A stretch of DNA of 64,000 nucleotides from Metopolophium dirhodum (taxonomy: Eukaryota > Arthropoda > Insecta > Hemiptera > Aphididae). This document shows, piece by piece, positions 29,301 through 40,499 of the stretch. The notes below the pieces were generated by a model. That model was not told the DNA's origin, searched no databases, and saw only the letters and a list, made by a program, of their open reading frames with translations. Made by a program: the position numbers and the translations under genes. Position 1 is the first letter of the stretch. The number at the start of each line of letters is the position of its first letter. The stretch covers positions 6,324,001 through 6,388,000 of the forward strand of contig NC_083562.1 of NCBI RefSeq assembly GCF_019925205.1. The letters run 5' to 3'.

Positions 29301-32300
29301 ACGCAGTTCCTTCACATTTAAATCTAACCTCACCTATCTGGTTAATGATAATATATACTATAATATAGTAATTATCTCATCGACTTTCAACTTTTGTATT
29401 CACATGACATTAAAATATTGTCATGAAAGTTTATCGAATATTATTGCTCAGTCAAAATAACAGAATCCGAGTATATATTATTATAAAATCTAATTTATTA
29501 TAATACTATAATAATGGTCTCGACGTTCGTCATGACCCGCTGTGTAGGTTTATCTCGTGCGTTGTTTATAAATGCGCAATAGTGATAAAAATATTAATAA
29601 TCATTAGTAAATATTATATTATTATGTTCAGAGACTGTTATGAAAACACGAACTCGTTAAAATCAACTTGCATTCTTATGATAATTATACAGAACACAGA
29701 TAGTAGATAAAGACAATTTAACACTTAAATTATTTCATCAGGTCATCTGGGTCAATGGGTGTACATAAATATAGGTACATAATGCGTCTTAAACTCTTAA
29801 CAATGGTTATCCGTTAGAAAAAAAACAAACAAATAATCATCGCAAGTTTAGTAACCCAGTTTGGAAAGCGTTTAAGTGTTTATTAGATATTTAATAATAT
29901 ACTATTAATAATTATTTAATATGAGATCAACCGTTACATAGTAGGTATTATTATGATGGTTATTTTAATTTTAACAAGAGTTATTCAATACCTATATGGC
30001 TATATGCGTACGTTTATAATGATGAATAATTGACGTGATTCGCAGGTAAATTACGATTTCAAAATCACTAATGACTAAATCTACGATGTCCGATACCTAA
30101 CTAACTAGGTAGATTATATACCCAAGTGGCCAAGTGAACCTTAACGTAATTTCTAAAGACTTAAACCTCTTTATTTTCTAAACTAATTCTACATAGTAAT
30201 ATGCATTCTATCTTGCATCGAAATCTAGACTATATTATAATAAACGACGATGTCCATAATAAAAATAATAATATTTTATACCATCACGTAGCCGTGAAAG
30301 TGTTTGTTAAACTAAATGTTAAAAAATACAAATTACACAACTCATCTCATTTGTCACTGCACTCCACGCTATATAGTAAATATTATTATGGTATTCGTCC
30401 GGAGTGTCCATACTTGGTACTTATGTCTTACACATAATCTATTACTTATTCTATTTAATGGGTTTAAGTAATAAAGTAACCTAGACAATGTGCCAAATTG
30501 TGATTGCCCCTGTTAATATACCTTTTTACTGCAGTTAATATTGTTGACTGCATTATAGTCAACAATTATAAATACAAGATTTTATGGTTTACTTAAACTC
30601 GAAATAAAAATATTTTAATTCCTGTTTTCTGTTGTTTCTGAATAATATTGTGATAGGTATGACAAATGATAGAAGTATTTTAAAAATTCGATTACGTCTT
30701 ATTCCATCAACTACCTACTAATTACTTATTCAAATAGTTATCTATGTCTTGAAGTTTCAGCTGCAGGAGGCTGCATGCGGATCTACCATGGTTGAGGAGT
30801 AGGTTTACATTATGGGTGGGTGGGTGCAGTGCAATACGAGGTCATATTTGGCGAGACACCCTGCATATTATGTATTAGGATTTAAGTACTACATGTATGT
30901 ACTAGTTATATATATATATATGCAGTAATTAAGTATATTATACTATACTGCGGGACAGTTATATCAGTACCATTGTGAGCAACGAAACGAAAGTCTTTTA
31001 TGGCTAGTATAGTAGTATACAACTCATTATATTATATACGAGTAATTTATATAATTCACATTATAGGTCCTTTATTTATAGTATATTGCTCTACTTTAGG
31101 CCGACGAAGACCCCTCACCCCACCCTCAGATTTAATACGTGATGTGCCATATCAATAAAATTCCGCATTACAGATAATGTTCATGACAATGATTTGGGTG
31201 AAAGTTTCGTCATACTTAATGAATTTTTAATGTTCTCAGTTTACCGCACAGTTCACACACGTCATATTACGCATCTCAATATTTTTGATTTCTTTTAAAA
31301 CTGTTTTTTATTATATATATATTATGTTATTATTATGCCTACGCCCTACTCGTGATAATATACAGAATATATAGCTAGTGCGTAAAAAGTACGTTAGAGT
31401 ATAGTAAAATAAATACTTATATACACCTAGAGGTATATTGTTATTATGGTTCTTATAAAAACGCAATATGCCAGTGGCCTACAGTATTGTTTTAGAACAG
31501 GCGAGATGTATTTATTTTGAAAAAAAAAAAAAAACACTACCTTTACCTATACACATAATTGCGGTACATTATATTCAATGACAATAATAGAGCAGCGAAT
31601 AACGACTTTCGAAAAACGCGTAAAACGTATTTATTATAAAGACTAAAACGATGTCAAGTCTTTTAATATCATCGATTTATTGCGTTTCGGACGCCAAATC
31701 TGTAATCGTTCTAAACACCGTTGCGACGATATAATATAATATAATATCTTTTCGCTCTTGTTTGTATAGATCCATTCGCGAGGACTGAAGTTCGGCATCT
31801 ACGAAGATTACGGTAACTTCACGTGTGCTGGCTACCCCGGAATCTTGGGATCTCTCGAGGTGGATGCATTCACGTTCGCTGAATGGAACGTGGATTTTGT
31901 CAAACTGGACGGCTGTTACTCACTGCCCAAAGACATGGATCAAGGTACATAGCACAATGATGATGAATTATATAACAATAATTGTTATTATATTGTTATT
32001 GTGATGAATACAAGTGCATTAAAATTGGGTTGTAAGATATATATGGGTCACCAATTATAATATTTTGAAAGCGCCACGTTAAAAATCTGGAAATTTTTCG
32101 CGGGCCATCAAAATATTGCTGAAACCTGTAAAAACCAATGAACAAAAATGATAAATTTACGACACTAGAACGTTTATATTATTACGATTTTACTTTTTTA
32201 CTTGTCTGCGGGCCGCCATTTGGGAACCACTGATATATATCATTTTACGACATGCAGGCGTATTTTTGGGGGATAACCACTGGGTAGATTCCATCTTAGG

Positions 32301-35300
32301 GGTTGTGTTATTTTTAAAGTGCCTTTTTATAATTTTATCTATTCTAAAAAAAAAATGTCAAACTAACGTTATGGACAAAAATATAAAATAAATATAACAA
32401 GTCAATTAATGTGGGACGAATAGGGCCGAGGTGGATCCCTCCGTATATCAAGAGTTGTATTGAAGTATATATTATTTCCCCTTGGCCGAGCTTCTGATAT
32501 GATTCTGTCCTACGATAGCGGATGTCAGATACTTTGTTCTTTTTTACACGTGTTTTATATTTTCGTCCTGTACAGGTTATAGTGAATTCGGCTACCACCT
32601 GAACAAAACTGGCAGGGCCATGGTGTACTCGTGCAGTTGGCCGGTTTATCAGACCTACGCAGGATTACAAGTGAGTAGCAGACATAATATGACATTAGAC
32701 ATTAGGATATTATATAAATGGGCAATGGCCATTCATTGTCAGGAATCGAGTGAAAATATTTTCATTTTTTTTTTCACCGATCACACTAGATTGTATAATA
32801 ATTATAATTTATAAAGAACTTGGCGTAGAATCTGCGTGTTATACTTATTTTCTACGTTTTTATTTTTTTGTGAAATGCCGAAAAATTGCGTTTTTCCGAA
32901 AAAATTCAATGAGCTTACCAAACTGTATTTACAGGCAACACCTGTTGACTGTTGTCGTACGTAGCCACATTGGTATATTTTAATATAATTATATTATGTA
33001 TTTATGTTATGCACCCACGTCCCACACCTACTACCTATATTCGTGGAGGGGCGTGCGTGACAAATTGTTGATACGATAATTTCCAACGACCATACAGAAA
33101 CCGCGAGTGTTACGATATTTTTAAAGAGTTACGATGATATCGTTAATTACAATTTATTATTATAATATTATTATAACGGGTTACATCAACGGACGGGCGG
33201 ATCACAATATACTTCTATTATTTATTATTCTTTAATATTTATTATCACAGTACGACGACGGCAGTCGTAGTTGACAAGGGGAGACGACTATTTCGTGTGA
33301 CTGGCGGCGGTTCATTACGATATTACTCGTCCGCGTGTCATATAATAATAGTCCGTAATCACACTGACAGTTTTTACTTGTTCTTTCCGGCAACACACAC
33401 ATATATAATAATAATAATAATAATATCGTTATTATTTTATTTGTCGTATCCCTCCGGGTGTCCGTCGTGCACTCGGCAGGTGGTTGGGGGGAGGGGGAGG
33501 GGAAAACGGTCGATATACGAATAACGACCACCGCCCGGCCTCCGAGCGGTAAATACTCGTCGACACTCGTCCATATAATATTATATAGAAAGTGCATTTG
33601 AGATATTTCGTCGACGTGTGTTATATACATATATTTATTTATTTTGTTGGTATATATTAAGTATATATATCGTATATATATATATGAAATATAATATTAT
33701 GTATAGTTGGGTAACCGTGAAAATTGTCTGAAATCGCGCGGTACAAGGCCCCCGGACGACGAGAGTTGTCTATGCAAAACGCACAAAAAATCATTATTAC
33801 GATTATCATTACATATTATAACGTGCGGTCTGTTTGTTGTGGTACCTATATAAGATAATATATAATAACATAGTGCCAGGCGTGGTGCGTTTATGTAATT
33901 TCGTTTGGGCGGCCGCCCGTCGCATGTTCGATTCCGCGTTATTACCTACTTATATGTTATATGATATGGCTGCATATTACACTACACCCTTAAATTATTA
34001 GCTATAATATATCATTTACTTAGACATTTTTGCGCATATGATATCGAATGTGACGTCGAAGCGAATCGGAATCAAACAAAGACCTCGTAATTCATATCAC
34101 TATCATTGTGCACCATATATCCTTCTTCTGCAAATGAAACGTAATATAATATCCGCGTGCAGGTATGTTCATTGTTCAGGCTGCAGTGCCGTGCAGCACG
34201 CTACCAGTCACCAGATAGGAAATAGAAAACAGTCTTATCAAGCCGATAGTTTCTGTAAAAATAATATTTGAGCATAAATATAATATGTCACATGTAATCA
34301 TTTTTTCATAAATATCGAAATTTGTAAGACATTTCATATCTCGCATTCTATAATAAATTACTTATACAATTATTTTTGGCACCGACTGCCGATATCATAG
34401 GCACCTGCGGTACTATACCACGTTGTACATGCTGTATAATAATATATGCGATCAAACATTTTACTTTCAATAGTATTTAGACATTTTTATCATCTCGTGA
34501 ATCGTGATCGTTCGAGTTGTCCGCAAACTGTATACAGACAGGCATTGTGCATTTTAATTTACAATTTCTATTTTTTTTATGTCGAGCTGCATGCGACAGC
34601 AGCTACAGGTCTTAAATTTTTAGACTTATAACGTTAGAAAAACAAGAATTAAAATAATTACCCGTACCTATTACCAAGGTAATTATGATACACTCAAATA
34701 GTCAAATGTCAGATAGTCAAGTCATGTGCTCACTACCCCACACAAAGTCACAGACATTTTATTTTTACGATAAATCTACAACTTTAAACCACGGGCGTCT
34801 TATTATTATTATTATTGTCAAATATTTATATGATAATTTTATATAGTTACTTTTATTCGTGTTTTCGAACGCATTTTCGTCACAAGTCCTTCTTGCAATC
34901 TTGCGTACATTTTTAGTAAATAGCCAATAGATACATATTTAATTTTACTGTTTCCGACAACCTCATTTTGGTAAAAATTATATTTAATATTAATCGTCGG
35001 TAATAAGTTATTACTATATAGCAATAACTATTTACCCAATAGCATTTTTGTAATGATAATATTATTATTATAGCATTATAACAATATTATTAATATTGTA
35101 ATAATGTTATTATAATATTATTGTAATATTATCATTACAAAATTGCTATTGGGTAAATGACTAATATATCCTATACTGGCTATACTTAATATTATATTAT
35201 AATTTGTATATTAAATCAGTTTCGTTTCGTGACAATTCGAATCATTTTCCGGTGCGTTCTCCGCCCTCTATATACACGAGAGAGGTATTCGCCAAAAGTT

Positions 35301-38245
35301 TAAAGTCTTCCGTAGATGGCGCTACGGTTTTCGATAACCGAAACGATGATATACAGAGACGACATTAAGAGAGGGGTTGATTGGGACTGATCCCTTGGAG
35401 CTTTTTTTTACTTCTTTTTATACAATATATTATTATTATTATTATATAGGTATAGTAAAACTACAATAGTAATTTTTAATATCTAATATAATTAATATTG
35501 CATTTTTATTACTATTATTATATCTGATAATAAACGCATTCATCATATATTTATAATAAAGTCATAAAATCATATAATTTATGTCTAAGGTTACTGTATG
35601 ATTCTTTATAACTGTGCTCCAGATGTCTATAGTTAAATAGAATCATTCCTCGTTCCAGAACAAAAATTGAATTATGCTAATGATGTTCTATAGCAGCTGT
35701 AGAATAATAATAATTACCAATACGACAACAAAATATTAAATAATCGGTCATTATTATTTGTTTATCGCGTGTATAGCCCAATTATTCGGCTATCACTTCG
35801 AGGTGTAACCTGTGGAGAAACTTCGACGACATCCAAGACTCATGGGCAAGTGTGGAAAGCATAATTGATTACTATGGCGATAACCAAGACGTCATTGCGG
35901 CTAATGCAGCCCCAGGACACTGGAACGATCCGGACATGGTACTGTTTAACATTAATTTTCATAAATGTATGTGCATTTTACATAGATTAAGAAATCCGAA
36001 TTTTATACAGAGTATTTTTTACTAAAGACGAACTTACGAAGCTATACATATAGGATTTCATTTACAGAGGGGCTATACAGTCTCGCATATACAATAGGTA
36101 CATTATTACCATTTTGAAATGTGTATCAATCAATATAAACTTTTTAATCTGCTTCTTTTTTACACTTGGAATAGAAGATTTTCGGAAAAGAATAGAATTT
36201 TATTGTTATAATCAACAAAAAATAATTTGTCGAACTGAAAGTTGATTGAGGTACAAAGGGGCTATTTTAGTAATCATCCCTATAAGTAGTTCTCGTTAAT
36301 TCATAAAAAACAAAACAAACTAAATTGTCCTTCATCGTGTTTTTTTCAGCTGATTATTGGAAACTTTGGTTTGAGCTATGAACAGAGTAAGGTGCAGATG
36401 GCTATATGGGCCATACTCGCCGCCCCACTGCTTATGTCAACCGACTTGAGGACCATCAGACCCGAGTACAAAGCGATTTTACAAAACAAAAAAATCATAG
36501 CCGTCGATCAAGATAAATTGGGAATCCAGGGCCGCAGGATTTACAAGGTCAGTACACAATTTTTTCCCGTATCTCATACCTATACGCAATCCGTTTGTTT
36601 GATAACATATTCTATAAGCCCAGAGATTTAGTTCAAAAGGGAAAACGACGTTTTATGTTTTTGTTAAAGTACCTACTCCGTACGGTATTTGTTATATATT
36701 ATTTACTTATAAGCTCTCCAGCGATTGCGCAATGTATATTGTATACCTATAATTATAATTATTTATAACGTCCGCGAATTAAACTACATACGTGGCGTAA
36801 TATATATTTACAATGTAAAACATATATTTAGATGGTATTATGTATGAGTGTTTGTTTTACATCGTAAAAATGGTTTTTCTCACGGAATCGTATATTTTGA
36901 CCACGAGGTGAAAGCCTATAAAAAATGTTATAAACTTCACTTCCCTAAAAACTAAAGGTATTTTATCCGATTTAAATTTTTAAAATACAAAAATTAAGTA
37001 GGTACGTATTTTATCTATTATTTATTAAAATAAATAAATATATTTCCGTTAAGTTTTTGGTAGAATATTAATTTTATTTAATATATATTAATACTTTTAA
37101 ATATACAACACAGTAACATTACTTGAGAGTTGAGTTTGGTGTGCATAAATAATAAAACATTTGCTTGAAGATTTTTAATGAAACAAAATAAGATGTATAC
37201 TTAATGAAGTTAGAACGAGAAAAAAACAACTTTTTACTAAGGTAGAAAAAAATTGACATTTTGTGCTGCTAAATATTCATTAGACATTATATTATTGTAT
37301 ATTTTGTTTTAAATTTAATTTTTTTAATTCAAATAGCGACAAAAAACATTTTTGCACAATTAATGTACAATATAACGGTAGGTACTCAAAAATATAGTAG
37401 GTACTTACATATATTAATATATTGTAAATATACCTACTATAGTACTATATACCTATTTACAATTTAATTATTTCATCAACTAAAATTTTTCAATTAATTA
37501 TCTGATGAAAAGTTTTTACTGCGCCATACTCAGAACAGAGTATTTATAGGAAGTAATAATTTTAAATTTGGTCAGAAAGTCACATCAACAAAATTGATTA
37601 CTATAATTGTTATCTATTACCATTGATTATAAATACTAGTATTACTATAAAACGACATACTTGATATCAATTTCATAATATAATTGTATATATAAGTACA
37701 CATTAATGATTTCGATGAAAGTGAATAATTATATTATTATCCAACAGCTTTAGTACGTAATAAATCAGCCGAAAACCAAAAGTTCAGTAAATTATATATA
37801 AGTATATCGTATATGATATAGGTAGTACACATATTATGTATTATGTATTATTACTAAATTGCGCGTGATTAAATAATGTATTTAACAATGTGGTAGTCCA
37901 CCGAATTTGTTTCAATATAGCACATTTATTGACAGATAAAATACACATATTACAGCCAGTAGTTAAGTACACAAATGGAGGGGGGGGGGGTTCGACTTTT
38001 AAACAACATATAATTTATATCAATGACGACGATTATTATCATTGCAGCACAAAGGAATCGAAATATGGGCTAGACCGGTAACCCCGATTTTCGAAAACTA
38101 CTTCTCTTACGCACTCGCCTTCGTCAACCGCAGGACTGACGGTACGCCGTCCGACGTGGCAGTGGCGTTGCACGAAATGGGTCTGCTGTCACCCACAGGA
38201 TATAGAATACAAGTAAAATGCACTTTTAAAATCACATCTGCCCTC

Positions 38246-38286
<41 letters not shown>

Positions 38287-40279
38287 GTTATTTTTGTCGT
38301 CCGCAGGACTTGTACGAAGATGTCGACTACGGAGTACTGTCTCCACAAACAAAGATCAAGGTCAAAGTGAATCCCACCGGTAAGCTCGTTAAAACTGAAC
38401 TATTGTGTCATATTTTTTACGACTACTTTTGTCGTAAAAACAAAAATATACCTACTACTGCCTTATGGTGTATAGTATATTTATACCGACTATATCATAA
38501 AAAAAAAAAACGAAACTCGATGAGTATATACAGAATATAGCTTATATTATATATCCAGTTATATTGGTAAATTTTCGTCGAACTTTTTTTTACAAGTAGG
38601 TACCATAACATACCATAAATAAATAATATTATGGAGTACCGAAATGCAATTAGGTTTTCTACTCAATAAACCGATCTATATTTTGAAAAGAAAAAACGAC
38701 TTGTACACCTACCATTCGTCCGTACATTTTTCTGATCTAGCAGCGTATAACACACTGCGCACAATAACTAAGTCGATATCACAGCAATCTGCAAGTACAA
38801 AAGCACGCTATAAAGCATATTATAAAGATTGTCGCAACTGTTAACATTTGAAAAATGAAAATAAAACAACATTTTCAAACAATTTGAAGCCATCAAACCG
38901 GGACCTAACACCCACGTATATATATATATACAAAGATCGTCCCGAGGATATTGTAGCCGAACTTCTATTGTATACCTATAACAGAGCTATATATACATAA
39001 TATATATATATTATGATAAAACATGATATTATCGTCGTCGTCGAGTAATCACGTGAAATTATTGTAACGCGTGATAGACTACGAGCGGTCTCTCTCTCTC
39101 TCTCTCGCTATATATATATACTTATGGAAGTATCTCTTATGTTATCGACCGTATACCATCTCGGACCAATGCGGTCGCGGAAATCGCTATTCTTTCCGAT
39201 AAAAATCGCACGCGCACCGTCGAAGTTATTATTGCGTATCCTCCTGGAACAGGTTAGGTGTATACCACCCACCTATATATAATACACACCGCACGCCACT
39301 ACATCATCTGTCTTTCTATCTCTGTCTCTATTGATGACATTGTTTTCTGTTTTGGGGACGGTTCCAAAATGGATTCGGATAGTCATCGTCGTCGTCGTCG
39401 TCGTCGTCTGAAAAAAAAAAATATTAAATATTTCTCTTTGTAGTTTTCAGCGCAGTTTGTCGCAAGTAGAAATTCAATATAGTACCTATACTCATGCGGT
39501 GGTGTAGAGTCCACACTAGGACGACGACGGCGACTTGGAGCAAAATGCTTTAATAATAATAAAATACAGTTTAATCGCACATATTTATATCATTTTATTA
39601 TGACTCCTATTTTGTCATACGGTTTTTTACATAGTATACGCCTACAGATTTTTTTATTAATACTAATATTTCATTCGGGGTTCGGATAAATTTCTACAGA
39701 ATAATTGATATTTTTTATTTCATATATTGTCCGAGTAGATAATATGACTTCAGTAGAGATGACTTATACTGCGACTATTTCCACATGTTGGCTCCCCATA
39801 TTATGTCCATACCACTGCTTGGGAGACAATATCCCCTGCGACCACGTGGTCGTACTTAACCCACCCTTCCCTCCCAACCCTCTCAAAATACACACAAACC
39901 ACACTCGTTTTGGACGTCCTCGACAAACCAGAAAGTCTAAATATTATGCGTTTTAGCGTTTAAAATTTAAAATGTTTGCAAATACAATATTACAATTTAC
40001 AATATAATATATAGACGCATTGACCACGCTTTATAGGGTATATTATATTTTATACCATAATATACCCATACGTCTGTATACTCACATAATTTATGTATAT
40101 AATATACTGATCAGTTGATAATTTTTGAGTTTGTTTTGTTCCCTTGATCGTTGACAGGTGTGGTCATATTGAAAGCGGACGTCCAACAGAACTTGATAAA
40201 GCAAAACTTCTACAAACCTTACAACCCGTTCACGCAAGTCTATCCGCTGAGGACGGCCAACGATTTCGTGAAAAAATGA
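20200..40279 (+). CDS. NAGA: Alpha-N-acetylgalactosaminidase / alpha-galactosidase (GH27), nine coding exons
   Basis: This gene encodes a retaining exo-glycosidase of family GH27 that removes terminal alpha-linked GalNAc or Gal from glycoconjugates, normally in lysosomes. CDS exons are 20200-20363, 25581-25755, 31770-31944, 32576-32670, 35777-35938, 36350-36547, 38048-38212, 38307-38379 and 40158-40279. They total 1329 nt and give 442 residues; every intron is GT-AG and phases match. Residues 1-21 form a signal peptide, and the mature enzyme begins LENGLARTPPMGW as in human GLA. Active-site residues visible are W37, D82/D83, Y124, K158, the nucleophile D160 (KLDGC), R217 and the acid/base D221 (WRNFDD). 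Cys 42/84, 46/53, 132/162 and 191/213 match the four N-terminal-domain disulfides of human GLA; the C-terminal pair is missing. Sequons N129, N181 and N205 match human N139, N192 and N215. S192 in SCSWPVY is the NAGA-type residue. The start has a good context (AAAATGG). A tail of about 24 residues extends beyond human GLA. Confidence 0.96.
20364..25580 (+). other. Intron 1 of the GH27 gene (5.2 kb)
   Basis: Phase-2 GT-AG intron. The first part is AT-rich. The stretch from about 21.8 to 23.8 kb is clearly richer in GC and CpG and contains the protein-like stretch at 22893-23240, which is described separately. A (TTA)n tract lies at 24247-24271. A TTAGG pair lies at 22054-22063. No other coding sequence was recognised. 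Confidence 0.85.
22893..23240 (-). pseudogene. Protein-like antisense frame with stops, unidentified
   Basis: Read on the minus strand, one continuous frame gives protein-looking segments: GLKFVAIGNGTRLSIFK, then TVTLDDVIFDLLYGSGMKKF with FVATCPLLQQSITQTYLP, then ISGTNVKGITTTDRMTEIV and GNVTIPGYRGPFLGSILGE. It ends in TAA at 22893-22895. Three in-frame stops interrupt it, at 23166-23168 and a double TAA at 23043-23048. This could be a decayed gene fragment inside intron 1 or chance reading through a GC-richer patch. No protein family was recognised. On the plus strand the same interval contains an exon-like segment 22902-23054, discussed under findings. Confidence 0.25.
25581..25755 (+). CDS. 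NAGA: GH27 exon 2: YINVDDCW motif
   Basis: The exon completes Ser55 and encodes residues 56-113. It carries GYEYINVDDCW with D82/D83, which contact the substrate galactose in human GLA (D92/D93), and Cys84. It ends at DLSEY before the donor TAC followed by GTGAGT. The reading frame stays open into intron 2, which is why an apparent longer ORF runs on to about 25953; the intron part has no family similarity. Confidence 0.95.
26273..26290 (+). repeat. Interstitial (TTAGG)3 telomere-type repeat
   Basis: Three full TTAGG units plus TTA, the canonical insect telomere motif, inside intron 2. The run is short and may be coincidental or a scar of DNA repair. Confidence 0.7.
27817..28449. mobile_element. 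Foldback/MITE-like element with ~300-bp inverted arms
   Basis: Two arms of about 300 bp are imperfect inverted repeats around a centre near 28130 (GGGGTTACCCC). The left end reads CAGGGTGATTCATAAAGCG and the right end is its near complement, ending AATCACTCTG. Both ends are flanked by TATA, compatible with a TA-type target duplication, although the AT-rich flank makes this weak. Nothing in it codes for protein. Arm divergence of a few percent suggests it is not brand new. Transcribed within intron 2, it could form a long hairpin. Superfamily is not assigned. Confidence 0.75.
31770..31944 (+). CDS. NAGA: GH27 exon 3: catalytic nucleophile D160
   Basis: The exon encodes residues 114-171 plus the first base of codon 172. 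It carries HSRGLKFGIYEDYGNFTCAG (Y124, sequon N129, C132) and FVKLDGCY, where D160 is the nucleophile and C162 the disulfide partner of C132. The donor is CAAG followed by GTACAT, which is weaker than the other donors of the gene. Confidence 0.95.
32045..32232. mobile_element. Short hAT-like MITE or remnant in intron 3
   Basis: The right end reads TTTGGGAACCACTG, the typical complement of a hAT-type CAGTGGTTCCCAAA terminus. Both boundaries carry ATATATAT (32037-32044 and 32233-32240), compatible with an 8-bp target duplication, though in AT-rich sequence this is weak. The left end starts GGGTCACC and lacks the CAG terminus, so the element is likely truncated or decayed. Confidence 0.5.
32576..32670 (+). 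CDS. NAGA: GH27 exon 4: specificity-loop residues S192 and V195
   Basis: The exon completes Gly172 and encodes residues 173-203. It carries the NKTGR sequon (N181) and VYSCSWPVYQTYAGLQ. In human enzymes the two positions that decide GalNAc versus Gal are E203/L206 in GLA and S188/A191 in NAGA; here they are S192 and V195. The donor is CAA followed by GTGAGT. Confidence 0.95.
32671..35776 (+). other. Intron 4 of the GH27 gene (3.1 kb)
   Basis: Phase-0 GT-AG intron. It holds a CpG-richer patch at about 33180-33560, AT dinucleotide runs near 33630-33690 and the 129-bp palindrome at 35030-35158. No coding exon with family similarity was seen. Confidence 0.85.
35030..35158. repeat. 129-bp near-perfect AT palindrome (probable MITE)
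   Basis: The sequence begins ATTTACCCAATAGCA and ends with its complement, TGCTATTGGGTAAAT. The interior is built of ATAATATTATTA-type words folding back on a centre near 35094. It is almost all stem. It could be a tiny foldback element with ATTTACCCAATAGCA termini or a replication-derived palindrome. No clear target duplication was seen. Confidence 0.7.
35777..35938 (+). CDS. NAGA: GH27 exon 5: acid/base D221
   Basis: The exon encodes residues 204-257. It begins with the PNYS sequon (N205) and carries RCNLWRNFDDIQDSW, where R217 and D221 correspond to human R227 and the acid/base D231; C213 pairs with C191. It ends in the conserved PGHWNDPDM. The acceptor is CGTGTATAG and the donor ATG followed by GTACTG. 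Confidence 0.95.
36350..36547 (+). CDS. NAGA: GH27 exon 6: end of the catalytic barrel
   Basis: The exon encodes residues 258-323 in phase 0 on both sides. It carries IIGNFGLSYEQSKVQMAIWA and the strongly conserved AAPLLMSTDLR, then IIAVDQDKLGIQG, the barrel end and linker of GLA/NAGA enzymes. The acceptor has a good polypyrimidine tract (TTTTTTTCAG). Confidence 0.95.
36548..38047 (+). other. Intron 6 of the GH27 gene (1.5 kb)
   Basis: Phase-0 GT-AG intron, AT-rich throughout, with a G run near 37979-37990 shortly before the acceptor. No element or exon-like segment was recognised. Confidence 0.85.
38048..38212 (+). CDS. NAGA: GH27 exon 7: start of the C-terminal beta domain
   Basis: The exon encodes residues 324-378, including GIEIWARPVTP and YALAFVNRRTDGTPSDVAVA, the beta-sandwich strands that follow the barrel in GLA/NAGA. 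The human GLA C-terminal disulfide (two Cys in ACNPAC) has no equivalent in this exon. The donor is CAA followed by GTAAAA. Confidence 0.95.
38246..38286 (+). repeat. (TTA)n microsatellite filling intron 7
   Basis: Thirteen to fourteen TTA/ATT units occupy nearly half of the 94-bp intron 7 (38213-38306), just upstream of its acceptor GTCCGCAG. The T-rich repeat supplies most of the sequence where branch point and polypyrimidine tract must lie. Confidence 0.9.
38307..38379 (+). CDS. NAGA: GH27 exon 8
   Basis: The exon encodes residues 379-402 plus the first base of codon 403: DLYEDVDYGVLSPQTKIKVK followed by VNPTG. The VNPTG motif matches the INPTG of human GLA in the same place. The donor is ACCG followed by GTAAGC. 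Confidence 0.95.
38380..40157 (+). other. Intron 8 of the GH27 gene (1.8 kb)
   Basis: Phase-1 GT-AG intron. It contains a (TC)n run near 39092-39107, AT runs, and a (CGT)n tract at 39385-39408. The microsatellites produce arginine- and histidine-rich apparent ORFs that are not credible genes. Confidence 0.85.
40158..40279 (+). CDS. NAGA: GH27 exon 9: C-terminus and stop
   Basis: The exon completes Gly403 and encodes residues 404-442, ending NDFVKK before TGA at 40277-40279. VVILKADVQQ aligns with the GTVLLQLEN strand of human GLA; the following segment from about residue 418 (KPYNPFTQVYPLR) is extra and rich in aromatic residues and proline. Confidence 0.95.
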
Positions 40280-40342
40280 GACCAGGATCATCCCCCGACG
40301 AGACAAGCTGATTCAGCAACAATATCAAAAACAAAACAAAAA

Positions 40343-40492
40343 AATAAAATCGCTGACGTAAGAATAAATAACTACGGAATGGAACGGAGTACACAGTTCA
40401 TCGGGCAACACGTAATTTTCAAACCGCTGCAAATTGCCGCTGCTGCGTGTGTACATGTTAATATAATTTTATTGTAAAAACGAAAAAATAAA
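40343..40492 (+). terminator. Polyadenylation signals of the GH27 gene
   Basis: AATAAA hexamers occur at 40343-40348, 40363-40368 and 40487-40492, that is 64 to 208 nt after the stop codon. Any of them could be used; the last is followed by a T-rich stretch. Confidence 0.6.
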
Positions 40493-40499
40493 AAATTAT

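Larger units (their letters stand above)
25756..31769 (+). other. Intron 2 of the GH27 gene (6.0 kb)
   Basis: Phase-0 GT-AG intron, the longest of the gene. It contains the 633-bp foldback element at 27817-28449, three and a half TTAGG units at 26273-26290 and a (GATTA)4 run at 28601-28620. No exon-like segment with family motifs was seen in it. Confidence 0.85.

Noticed and set aside
33920..33945. GTTCGATTCC, resembling a tRNA B box
   Set aside because: The flanking bases do not form a T-arm stem and no A box, anticodon arm or acceptor stem could be placed upstream.
38107..38352. Asn-rich minus-strand ORF
   Set aside because: It is the antisense of GH27 exons 7-8 and the TTA microsatellite.
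39383..39580. Arg-rich ORFs around the CGT tract
   Set aside because: Translation of a (CGT)n microsatellite inside intron 8.
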